Of a stretch of DNA of 6,551 nt, positions 1-5,296 are shown piece by piece. Below the pieces are notes generated by a model that saw nothing but the letters and a program-made list of their open reading frames with translations, was not told the origin of the DNA and made no database searches. The translations under genes were made by a program, and so were the position numbers. Location of the stretch: the NCBI GenBank assembly GCA_020720345.1, contig DYOT01000055.1, positions 1 through 6,551 on the forward strand, given 5' to 3'. Numbering within the stretch: the stretch's first letter is position 1; each line of letters begins with the position of its first letter. This stretch comes from Candidatus Caenarcanum sp. Lineage in GTDB: Bacteria; Cyanobacteriota; Vampirovibrionia; Gastranaerophilales; UBA9971.

Positions 1-171
1 ATCCCATGATGCGTCCTGAAGGGCGCAAATCATTTCCTGCAAAGTCGTTATATCTATTGCATTATGAACTTCCGGTCTGTTTATAGTAATTTTGGCAATC
101 CAATCAGCTTTTTCGTATATAATTTGCGAAAAATTAAAATCTTCAGGTTTTTTAGGTTCAAACTGTTTCAT
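1..171 (-). CDS. Crotonase-family (MenB-like) protein, N-terminal part, cut by window edge
   Basis: An uninterrupted frame runs from an ATG at 171 to base 1, giving 57 residues and no stop, so the gene continues outside the window. The protein begins MKQFEPKKPEDF, then IIYEKADWIAKITINRPEVH and NAIDITTLQEM. The pattern 'I-x-YEKxxxIAKITINRPEVxNA' is the classic N-terminus of the enoyl-CoA hydratase/isomerase (crotonase) superfamily. It is closest, from memory, to MenB (1,4-dihydroxy-2-naphthoyl-CoA synthase of menaquinone synthesis). The active-site and oxyanion-hole residues lie further on and are not visible, so the substrate cannot be assigned; other ring-modifying or ordinary enoyl-CoA hydratases are possible. 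Such proteins act on CoA thioesters in the cytoplasm. The gene starts 15 bases after the stop of the small membrane-protein gene upstream and is probably co-transcribed with it. No strong Shine-Dalgarno sequence precedes the ATG. I am sure of the superfamily and unsure of MenB itself. Confidence 0.82.
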   Translation of the reverse strand, partial: MKQFEPKKPEDFNFSQIIYEKADWIAKITINRPEVHNAIDITTLQEMICALQDASWD

Positions 172-186
172 GTTTTTTATTTTAAA

Positions 187-478
187 TTAAACATAAATAT
201 CTATTATAGATTTTTTACGAGTTTCTAAAGAATTGTTTTTAATCTTTTTAGGATTTGTTATTCTATAAAGCGGCGCTTTCGGGCTTTTTCCAAAATAATC
301 CTGTGTAAAGCATGGAATTATCTTCGCAATTTTTTGTCCTTGTTGCGATATTTCTTTTGGCACGGCATTTAATTTAATCGGTGAAATTAATTCTGTTGGT
401 ACGAATATTTTGCTCCCCGATTCCTGATAAACTTTATATCCAATAAATATACAACAAAAAAACCAGAATAAAAGTCAT
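187..478 (-). pseudogene. Small membrane-anchored protein of unknown function with an apparent +1 frameshift near its start
   Basis: I do not recognise this protein. A long open frame on the minus strand ends at TAA 187-189 and reads back without a stop to about 474. It has no ATG, GTG or TTG near its 5' end. An ATG at 478 lies in the neighbouring frame and reads M-T-F-I-L-V-F before terminating at a TAA after 14 codons. Removing one T from the seven-T run (456-462, minus strand) joins the two into a 96-residue protein. That protein starts with a hydrophobic helix (MTFILVFCCIFIGYKV), followed by a soluble tail rich in K, P, I and S (for example GSKIFVPTELISPIK) and a basic C-terminus. This looks like a single-pass membrane or anchored protein with a small exterior domain. 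A good promoter sits directly upstream and the crotonase gene follows 15 bases after the stop. It may be a true pseudogene, a slippage-expressed gene, or intact with a homopolymer sequencing error. Confidence 0.5.
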
Positions 479-487
479 TAATCTTTA

Positions 488-516
488 TATATATACACCT
501 CTGGATTAAAGGTCAA
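488..516 (-). promoter_or_regulatory. Probable sigma-70-type promoter for the small membrane protein/crotonase operon
   Basis: On the minus strand a -35-like TTGACC (511-516) is followed by a 17-base spacer and a -10-like TATATA (488-493). The -35 matches the consensus at 5 of 6 positions and the -10 at 4 of 6. The expected transcription start falls at about 480-482, two to four bases before the ATG at 478, so the mRNA would be almost leaderless. The AGAGGTG at 496-502 is too far (17 bases) from the ATG to be its Shine-Dalgarno sequence. Confidence 0.45.
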
Positions 517-594
517 TCTTCTTCTCATAAACCCTATGGTCGATGCCATGGGAAGGCTAAAAAAGTTATTCTTATTAATGAAATATCATGTTTT

Positions 595-624
595 TTAACA
601 GATATGAGTGGATTTGGGTAATAT
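595..624 (+). promoter_or_regulatory. Possible promoter for the AMIN-domain gene
   Basis: A -35-like TTAACA (595-600) lies 18 bases before a TAATAT (619-624). The -35 is good and the -10 only fair (4 of 6). The predicted start at about 631 would leave a 14-base leader holding the AAAGG Shine-Dalgarno-like sequence (634-638) before the ATG at 645. If real, it excludes translation from the upstream in-frame ATG at 588. Confidence 0.3.
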
Positions 625-644
625 CGAGGAGTAAAAGGTTAGGT

Positions 645-1952
645 ATGGATAAAGTAAAAAAATTAATCGGGGTCATCTTAGGCTCAGCAGGCATTTTGTT
701 ATTAACTGCCGCGCCCGTTCTGGCATTTGACGGGGCAATCCTGTCGGAAATAAAAATCAGCTCGAAAGACAATTACAGCTATAAAATTACGCTTATAACA
801 AACAAGGATGTTCGTATTCAAAAAAACGTAACTTCCGACAATAAAATAGTTATTGACCTTGATAATACCAGAACTGCAGAATCAGTAAACACGATTTACA
901 ATAATTCCCCTGAAATTGATAATGTTATTGTTCAGCCTGTTTCCAATAACAAAGTCAGGGTTTTTATAGAGGGATTAAACATTTCTTCCAGCAAGGTGGT
1001 TCTTGATTCAAGAAGCCAATCTCTTAATCTTGCTGATGAGGCTGTTCCTTTAAGTTCAGCAAGTATAGACAATAATAATGTTAAACAGCCTGAAGCTCCT
1101 AAAAATGTTGAAAGTACAAAGGTTGAAGACATAACACCTGTTATTAATCTGTCAGATTATCCGATAACTCAAAAAGATGTATCTAAAACAAGTTCTGCTC
1201 CAGCAGAAGATAATATTATTTCTGCCGATGAAAATAATCTTGAAACAGAAAAAACCGCTGTTATAAGCGGGGCAATGCTGAAAAAAATATTCAGCAGACA
1301 AGGTTTTGACTGGTTTTTAAGAATTTTTGCTGTAATTTTCATTATTATAGGCGCTATAAAGATACTTGGCAGACAAAGAAATGTTATTGTTGAGCTGTCT
1401 TCTGAAAATTTAAAGCTCAAAGAGCTTGAATTATACAGGGCTGCAAATGACAGAAAAGAACTCTTGTCCAAGAGCCTCGGAAGCAATTTTGCAAAAGAAA
1501 ATCAAGCTGATAAAAAGGCTTATGGCGCAAACTCTTATCACGGAATAAAAGAATATCAAAATAGCCAAATTCCTCCTTCAAAATTAAGCCGTCCTGTTGA
1601 TATTAATGAAATGAAAATAAGTCCCCGCACTCGTATTCCGGCTTCACTGGAAAAAGACTTACAAAAATCACCGGCAAAGCAGGGTTCTTCTTCAACTCCT
1701 TTAACTTCTTCCCCGCCAAACAATGCGCCGTTAAAAAGACAGCAAAGCCCTGTTGCCTCCGCTCAGGCTTTACAAACAAAAGCGCCCGCCGCAAATAAAA
1801 CACAAATCAATCAAAAAGAAATAAAAACAGCCAGAACTCAGTCTGAAAACATACAATTTCTTGAAACAATGGCTTCAATTTATCAGAAAAGCGGACGCAA
1901 TGACCTTGCACAGAACATAAAGCAAAGCATTCTCAAATCAAAAACAGCCTAA
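645..1952 (+). CDS. Secreted/single-pass membrane protein with AMIN-like domain and long cytoplasmic tail
   Basis: I see a 435-residue protein in five parts. (1) A signal peptide: basic MDKVKK, a hydrophobic stretch, then a likely cleavage after VLA at residue 27. (2) A beta-rich domain at about 28-122, with alternating hydrophobics (ISEIKISS-type strand, KIVIDLDNT, KVRVFIEGL) that resembles an AMIN domain. AMIN domains target periplasmic amidases and secretin-type proteins to the envelope, possibly by binding peptidoglycan. (3) An S/N/E-rich linker to about 210. (4) A transmembrane helix at about 223-242 (FLRIFAVIFIIIGAIKIL), followed by RQR. (5) A charged helix, a P/S/Q/K-rich disordered stretch and a final short helical segment at about 402-433. 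No amidase or secretin catalytic domain is present. The inferred topology is AMIN outside and tail inside. The start at 645 is preferred over 588 because it begins the signal peptide cleanly and has AAAGG six bases upstream. The specific function is unknown. Confidence 0.72.
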   Translation: MDKVKKLIGVILGSAGILLLTAAPVLAFDGAILSEIKISSKDNYSYKITLITNKDVRIQKNVTSDNKIVIDLDNTRTAESVNTIYNNSPEIDNVIVQPVSNNKVRVFIEGLNISSSKVVLDSRSQSLNLADEAVPLSSASIDNNNVKQPEAPKNVESTKVEDITPVINLSDYPITQKDVSKTSSAPAEDNIISADENNLETEKTAVISGAMLKKIFSRQGFDWFLRIFAVIFIIIGAIKILGRQRNVIVELSSENLKLKELELYRAANDRKELLSKSLGSNFAKENQADKKAYGANSYHGIKEYQNSQIPPSKLSRPVDINEMKISPRTRIPASLEKDLQKSPAKQGSSSTPLTSSPPNNAPLKRQQSPVASAQALQTKAPAANKTQINQKEIKTARTQSENIQFLETMASIYQKSGRNDLAQNIKQSILKSKTA

Positions 1953-1990
1953 TAAATAAAATGGGTCTAAACTTAAACTTTATATTTGAG

Positions 1991-1996
1991 TATAAT
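1991..1996 (+). promoter_or_regulatory. Perfect -10 box (TATAAT) directly before guaD
   Basis: A consensus TATAAT ends 7 bases before the ATG at 2004, where transcription would start at about 2003. There is no convincing -35 at 16-18 bases upstream, and the near-extended TG is one base out of register. If used, it gives a leaderless guaD-rimO mRNA from ATG 2004, or a leader of about 64 bases for the alternative ATG at 2067. Confidence 0.4.
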
Positions 1997-2003
1997 AATT
2001 AAT

Positions 2004-2519
2004 ATGGAATTCTTTAAACTCAAAAAAGAAAAAAATAGTCTGCCCCAACAGGAACAGGAAAGCTTTATGAAAAGAGCGATAGAGCTTTCTGAAGTTGGGA
2101 TGGAGAGCAATGAAGGCGGACCTTTTGGTGCTGTCATTGTTAACAATGGAAGAATTGTCGGAGAAGGGTTTAATCAGGTAACAAGCTTAAATGACCCGAC
2201 CGCTCATGCGGAAATTATTGCCATAAGAGAAGCATGCCATAATTTAAGCACCTTTGATTTAGCAGATTGTATTATATTTACAAGCTGCGAGCCATGCCCT
2301 ATGTGTCTGGCCGCTATTTACTGGGCAAATATCGACGAAATATTTTATGCAAATACAAAAGAAGATGCAAACAATATAGGTTTTCGGGATTATTTTATAT
2401 ACAACGAGTTTAACAAGCCTATAAACAAAAGAAAGAAAAAATTTACCCAACTTCTAAATAAAGAAGCCAAACAGGTTTTTTGCAACTGGGCTTTAAAAAC
2501 AGATAAAGTTGAATATTAA
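2004..2519 (+). CDS. guaD: Guanine deaminase (cytidine-deaminase fold)
   Basis: This predicted cytoplasmic enzyme deaminates guanine to xanthine in purine salvage and catabolism. From ATG 2004 it is 171 residues. The zinc site is HAE (His68, catalytic Glu70) plus PCPMC (Cys98, Cys101). Several features match the Bacillus subtilis GuaD type rather than the TadA tRNA deaminase: NDPTAHAE, SCEPCPMCLAAIYWA, GFRDYFIYNE with the family's substrate-contacting Asp (Asp129), Asn57 in the EGFNQV loop, and a C-terminal ...VEY whose Tyr closes the active site in the swapped-domain dimer. The start is ambiguous. ATG 2004 has no Shine-Dalgarno but follows a TATAAT. ATG 2067 has AGGAAAG at 2056-2062 and gives 150 residues, but residues just before it (QESF) still align with the B. 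subtilis N-terminus, so I prefer 2004. rimO begins one base after the stop, suggesting coupled translation. The enzyme class is nearly certain and guanine specificity likely. Confidence 0.88.
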   Translation: MEFFKLKKEKNSLPQQEQESFMKRAIELSEVGMESNEGGPFGAVIVNNGRIVGEGFNQVTSLNDPTAHAEIIAIREACHNLSTFDLADCIIFTSCEPCPMCLAAIYWANIDEIFYANTKEDANNIGFRDYFIYNEFNKPINKRKKKFTQLLNKEAKQVFCNWALKTDKVEY

Positions 2520-2520
2520 A

Positions 2521-3840
2521 ATGCAAAAAAATAAACTGACTATAAGCTTAATAAATTTTGGATGTCCAAAAAACCTTGTAGACTCCGAAAAAATGCTCGG
2601 ACTTCTTTATAAAAAAGGATATAAAATTAATCTTGACGAGGAAAAAGCAGATTTAATAATTGTAAACACCTGCGCTTTTATAAAAGACGCCGAAAAAGAA
2701 TCTGTAAAAACCATTGTGGAGCTTGCAAAAACAGGGAAAAAGTTTATAATATGCGGCTGCCTTGCCCAGAAATATAAAAAAGAGCTTGTTGAAGCCGTTC
2801 CCGAAGCCAGCGCTTTTGTGGGAACAGGCGATATTGAACAAATTTGTGAAATTGTTGAAGAAGTTTCAAACAATCCTGATTGCTTTGTCTATAAAATTTC
2901 GGAAAATCCTTATTATGACTTAAATAATGACGGTGAACGATTTCATATTACCGTAGGTTCAAGCGCATATATAAAAATTGCCGAGGGCTGCGATTATTCA
3001 TGCTCTTATTGTATTATTCCCTCTTTAAGAGGAAAGTACAGAAGCAGAACTACAGAATCCATAGTTAAAGAAGCCAAAGAACTCGGACAAAAAGGGGTTT
3101 CTGAAATCATTTTAATAGCGCAGGACACGACAAATTACGGCAAAGACATTTATAATAAGCCCTCACTGCATGCTTTGCTTGAAAAATTAAACGAAATAGA
3201 AGAAATTTCATGGATTCGTGTTATGTATGCTTATCCCTCACTTATTGATGACAATTTTATAAAGGCTATAGCAAGCCTGGACAAGGTTGTAAAATATATC
3301 GATATTCCCCTACAGCATTCTCATCCTGAAGTTTTAAAACTTATGAACCGCCCTGTAATTGATAACGGTTTAATTATAGATAAATTAAGAAAAAGCATAC
3401 CCGGCGTTGCTATTAGGACAGTATTTATAACAGGTTTTCCGGGCGAAACAGAAGAACATTTTGAACATTTGCATAATTTTATAAAAAAATACAGGTTTGA
3501 TAAGCTTGGGATTTTTGATTATTCCCGAGAAAAACAAACTTCTTCTTATAAACTTAAAAACCAGGTGCCGGCTAAAATTAAAAAGACAAGAAAAAACCAG
3601 CTTATGCTACTCCAAAAAAGCCTTTCCAAAAGCATTAATGAGAACCTTGTAGGCAAAGAAATTCTTTCTTTAATTGAGTATATTAATCCTGACGGAAAAT
3701 TTGTCGGAAGGACTTACAGGGACGCCCCTGAAATAGACGGTCTTGTTTTTTTTGAATCTGAAAAAAACCTTGTTCCCGGTGATATAATTAAAGTAAAAAT
3801 TACTAAAGCGGGCGAATATGACTTATACGGATTCGTCTAA
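2521..3840 (+). CDS. rimO: Ribosomal protein S12 methylthiotransferase RimO
   Basis: RimO is a radical-SAM enzyme that adds a methylthio group to the conserved aspartate of ribosomal protein S12 (Asp88/89 region). The protein is 439 residues from ATG 2521, the usual length for RimO. The N-terminal methylthiotransferase domain carries LINFGCPKNLVDSEKMLG (Cys15), VNTCAFI (Cys51) and GCLAQ (Cys80), which bind the auxiliary cluster. The radical-SAM core has EGCDYSCSYCIIPSLRGKYR, with the CxxxCxxC ligands at Cys157, Cys161 and Cys164. The SGG-like and PLQH segments follow (PLQHSHPEVLKLMNRP), and a C-terminal TRAM domain starts at about 370. The 'GCPKNLVDSE' and 'PSLRGKYRSR' signatures favour RimO over MiaB or MtaB. 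An in-frame TTG at 2509 overlaps guaD but is a less likely start. No Shine-Dalgarno is visible, so translation may be coupled to guaD, whose stop ends one base earlier. No terminator hairpin follows. Confidence 0.94.
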   Translation: MQKNKLTISLINFGCPKNLVDSEKMLGLLYKKGYKINLDEEKADLIIVNTCAFIKDAEKESVKTIVELAKTGKKFIICGCLAQKYKKELVEAVPEASAFVGTGDIEQICEIVEEVSNNPDCFVYKISENPYYDLNNDGERFHITVGSSAYIKIAEGCDYSCSYCIIPSLRGKYRSRTTESIVKEAKELGQKGVSEIILIAQDTTNYGKDIYNKPSLHALLEKLNEIEEISWIRVMYAYPSLIDDNFIKAIASLDKVVKYIDIPLQHSHPEVLKLMNRPVIDNGLIIDKLRKSIPGVAIRTVFITGFPGETEEHFEHLHNFIKKYRFDKLGIFDYSREKQTSSYKLKNQVPAKIKKTRKNQLMLLQKSLSKSINENLVGKEILSLIEYINPDGKFVGRTYRDAPEIDGLVFFESEKNLVPGDIIKVKITKAGEYDLYGFV

Positions 3841-3887
3841 AAAAATTAAAAATACTAAATAAACGTGAATATTTTGAAATTTTATAT

Positions 3888-3893
3888 TATACT
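3888..3893 (+). promoter_or_regulatory. Possible -10 box before the DUF6812-like gene
   Basis: TATACT matches the -10 consensus at 5 of 6 positions and lies in the 150-base gap after rimO. The hexamer 17 bases upstream (GTGAAT, 3865-3870) is a poor -35; a better TTGAAA (3874-3879) is only 8 bases away and too close. Transcription would start at about 3900, placing both copies of the duplicated ribosome-binding site in the mRNA leader. Confidence 0.3.
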
Positions 3894-3910
3894 TAAAATA
3901 AGCTCTTTAT

Positions 3911-4008
3911 AAGAAGTACCCGTTTTAATTAGGTATACAGCATGAGCGACATAAACCATAGTAAGTACCCGTTTTAATTAGGTATACAGCATGAGCGACA
4001 TAAACCAT
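3911..4008 (+). repeat. 49-bp tandem duplication spanning the translation start of the DUF6812-like gene
   Basis: Two adjacent units (3911-3959 and 3960-4008) agree at 47 of 49 positions. The last 46 bases of each (3914-3959, 3963-4008) are identical; the only differences are AG versus GT at 3912-3913/3961-3962. Each unit contains TTAATTAGG as a weak Shine-Dalgarno, an 8-base spacer, then an ATG and five more codons (M-S-D-I-N-H). Because 49 is not a multiple of three, the upstream ATG is in a different frame from the gene. The near-perfect identity implies a recent slippage duplication or an assembly error. Confidence 0.95.
3942..3977 (+). other. Eleven-codon upstream reading frame created by the tandem duplication
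   Basis: The first copy of the duplicated start reads M-S-D-I-N-H-S-K-Y-P-F and stops at TAA 3975-3977, 13 bases before the true ATG at 3991. Its ribosome-binding context (AGG at 3931-3933, 8-base spacer) is identical to that of the real gene. It could therefore draw ribosomes equally well and terminate them just upstream, acting as an accidental leader peptide. No regulatory amino-acid run is present. Confidence 0.4.
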
Positions 4009-4353
4009 CCGGTCAAAAAAATTACAGACACAATTCCTATAGAAGTTTTAATTACCACTGTTGATCACGAAATCAAGGGTTATGTTCACGTTTCAAAATA
4101 TACAAACACAAATCGTGAATTAACAGATTTGTTGAACGACAAAGAAAAAAGATTTATTGCGGTGGTTGACGCCGAAATTACAAAAAAACAGGGTGGTCCT
4201 CCTAAAAAATACGATTTTTTAAAGGTTCATATTGATTTTATTTTAATGGTTCATCCGGCTTCTCAGATAATTTATAAAGAATCTACAAGAGCTCAGGAAG
4301 ACATAACAAGATTCCGCGAATTAAGAGACAAACTTAGCAAGACAAAGTTTTAA
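3991..4353 (+). CDS. Small conserved protein resembling the DUF6812 family
   Basis: This is a 120-residue, soluble, charged protein with no signal peptide or membrane segment. Residues 14-90 look like a compact beta domain: PIEVLITTVDHEIKGYVHV, then RELTDLLNDKEKRFIAVVDAE, a KQGGPPKKYDFLKV turn and a final IDFILMVHPAS strand. The order 'modified value - xxDLLNxxxxxFIAVxDAE - I-x-x-HP' resembles DUF6812 proteins common in cyanobacteria and relatives, as I recall them. Their biochemical role is not known to me. The C-terminus (REST to KTKF) is a charged helix. The start at 3991 has AGG at 3980-3982, eight bases upstream, and lies in the second copy of the 49-bp duplication. The gene is alone between rimO (150 bases away) and the convergent dciA-type gene. 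The coding call is firm, the family moderately so, and no function is assigned. Confidence 0.75.
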   Translation: MSDINHPVKKITDTIPIEVLITTVDHEIKGYVHVSKYTNTNRELTDLLNDKEKRFIAVVDAEITKKQGGPPKKYDFLKVHIDFILMVHPASQIIYKESTRAQEDITRFRELRDKLSKTKF

Positions 4354-4374
4354 GGATTTATAGCTCCATATTAA

Positions 4375-4400
4375 GCAGCCAGGTCATATCTGCTGGCGGC
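4375..4400. terminator. Possible bidirectional hairpin between convergent genes
   Basis: GCAGCCAG (4375-4382) can pair with CTGGCGGC (4393-4400), with one A-G mismatch and a 10-base loop. It lies in the 55-base gap between two convergent stops, where a shared terminator is expected. No clean T-run follows directly on either strand (TTTT occurs at 4412-4415 on the plus strand), so intrinsic termination is doubtful. Confidence 0.25.
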
Positions 4401-4408
4401 AGTCCATT

Positions 4409-4744
4409 CTAGTTTTCTTCCCATAGCCTATGATTAAAAATAATTTCTTTTATGTTGTAATTAAAATCTTTTGCAACCGTTTTAATTTTTTTTAGTATGT
4501 CGTCCTTGAAAAAACTTAATTCCTGCGCCACAACAGGAGAAGAGACAGCAACAGTAAGAATGTCCATATCCGCTCTTGATTGAATATAAATAACTCTTGA
4601 GTTTTTTTCAAACCGTTTGCCGACAATTTTGGGCCATAATTTTGCAAATTCCTGCTGTTTAAGCCCTTTATCAAGCCCAAGGTCAACTGCAACCTTGCCC
4701 AAAACACTGTTTATATTTTCAAAATAATCATTTTTTTTATTCAT
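4409..4744 (-). CDS. dciA: DUF721 protein, probable DciA-type replicative helicase loader/regulator
   Basis: The protein has 111 residues from ATG 4744. It shows the DUF721 pattern: an N-terminal helix (SVLGKVAVDLGLDKGL), FAKLWPKIVGKRFEKNS with conserved Trp37 and Gly42, a strand with a short spacer (RVIYIQSRADMDILTVAVSSPVVAQEL), and a closing helix (FFKDDILKKIK). DUF721 proteins related to DciA interact with the DnaB helicase and support its loading in bacteria lacking DnaC/DnaI, which fits a role at the replication origin or fork. Here the domain makes up most of the protein. The ATG at 4744 overlaps the ORF6N gene's stop by eight bases (ATGAATAA), so translation is probably coupled. An upstream in-frame TTG at 4762 is a weaker start. 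The linkage to recF, one gene upstream, supports the family call. I am confident of DUF721 and less so of helicase-loading activity in this host. Confidence 0.82.
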   Translation of the reverse strand: MNKKNDYFENINSVLGKVAVDLGLDKGLKQQEFAKLWPKIVGKRFEKNSRVIYIQSRADMDILTVAVSSPVVAQELSFFKDDILKKIKTVAKDFNYNIKEIIFNHRLWEEN

Positions 4745-5288
4745 TGTTAGTATTAAAGCCAATTTGCCCGGGTTTATGAATTTCAGTTAAATATTGCAAG
4801 CATTTAAATATTTCATCAAATTTTTGATCATGTTCTTTTAAGTCTATGTTTGTATCTTTTGCATATTCAATAAATCTTTGCTCAAGTTCATTTAATTGTT
4901 TTGCAAGCTCGTTATGTGTTAAAACCATTTGTCTTATTTTAACAAATGTTCTCATAATTTGAACATTAACGGCTATCGCTCTTTTACTGTTAAGAACACT
5001 TGAAAGCATAGCTACTCCCTGTTCTGTAAAAACATACGGGTTATAACGTCTTCCACCATATTCTTTTCTTGAGATGCCAAATTGGCATCTCAAGTTTTCT
5101 AATTCTTCTTTTTTTAACTGAAACATAAAATCTTCTGGAAAACGTTCTGTATTACGTTTTACAGCTCTATTCAAAGCACTTGTTTCAACTCCGTAAAGTT
5201 CTGCTAAATCGCTGTCCATCATCACATTTAAATTACGAATAACATAAATTTTATTTTCAATTATTTCAATGGGAACTATATTTGTCAT
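4737..5288 (-). CDS. ORF6N-domain protein (phage antirepressor/KilA-N-like, putative DNA-binding)
   Basis: The protein has 183 residues. Residues 5-115 match the ORF6N domain closely: IENKIYVIRNLNVMMDSDLA, ELYGVETSALNRAVKRN, RFPEDFMFQL, GGRRYNPYVFTEQGVAML and the IMRTFVKIR helix. ORF6N and KilA-N domains are common in phage antirepressors and mobile-element regulators and are thought to bind DNA, but the molecular role of chromosomal copies is mostly unknown. Residues 120-170 form a charged helix (NELAKQLNELEQRFIEYAK...) likely to be a coiled coil, and the tail ends with the family-typical KPGQIGF. The gene starts 8 bases after recF ends and overlaps dciA by 8 bases, so it reads as part of that operon despite its phage-like origin. 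No integrase, inverted terminal repeats or other phage genes are nearby. A perfect 27-bp palindrome lies inside the gene at 5068-5094. Length and motifs look intact. Confidence 0.88.
   Translation of the reverse strand: MTNIVPIEIIENKIYVIRNLNVMMDSDLAELYGVETSALNRAVKRNTERFPEDFMFQLKKEELENLRCQFGISRKEYGGRRYNPYVFTEQGVAMLSSVLNSKRAIAVNVQIMRTFVKIRQMVLTHNELAKQLNELEQRFIEYAKDTNIDLKEHDQKFDEIFKCLQYLTEIHKPGQIGFNTNNE
5068..5094. repeat. Perfect 27-bp palindrome inside the ORF6N gene
   Basis: CTTGAGATGCCAA (5068-5080) and its exact reverse complement TTGGCATCTCAAG (5082-5094) flank a single central A at 5081. The arms are 13 bp with no mismatch. They encode roughly residues 65-74 (N-L-R-C-Q-F-G-I-S-R) of the ORF6N protein. 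A perfect inverted repeat of this length with a one-base centre is unusual in coding DNA and would fold as a cruciform or serve as a dimeric protein-binding site. Confidence 0.95.
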
Positions 5289-5296
5289 TTATATTT

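Noticed and set aside
532..552. Hairpin CCC-T-ATGG / CCATGGG in the divergent intergenic region
   Set aside because: It has a bulge and no T-run on either strand, and it lies between divergent genes where no terminator is needed. It could be part of a regulatory site but nothing supports that.
588..644. N-terminal extension of the AMIN protein from ATG 588
   Set aside because: It would put 19 residues, including aromatic and basic ones, before a textbook signal peptide, and a plausible promoter overlaps this stretch. ATG 645 with AAAGG upstream fits better.
1169..1486. Open frame of about 105 codons on the minus strand, hydrophobic
   Set aside because: It lies wholly opposite the AMIN-protein gene and its composition is what the complement of that coding sequence gives. 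It has no promoter or ribosome-binding site.
2004..2519. TadA tRNA adenosine deaminase
   Set aside because: It shares the HAE/PCxxC zinc site, but the GFRDYFIYNE segment and the C-terminal VEY match guanine deaminase of the Bacillus type.
2607..2873. Minus-strand open frame opposite rimO
   Set aside because: It is the antisense of a strongly conserved gene and has no recognisable motif or initiation signal.
3911..4008. CRISPR-like or integron-like repeat
   Set aside because: There are only two directly adjacent units with no spacer, and they span a gene start. A simple tandem duplication explains it.
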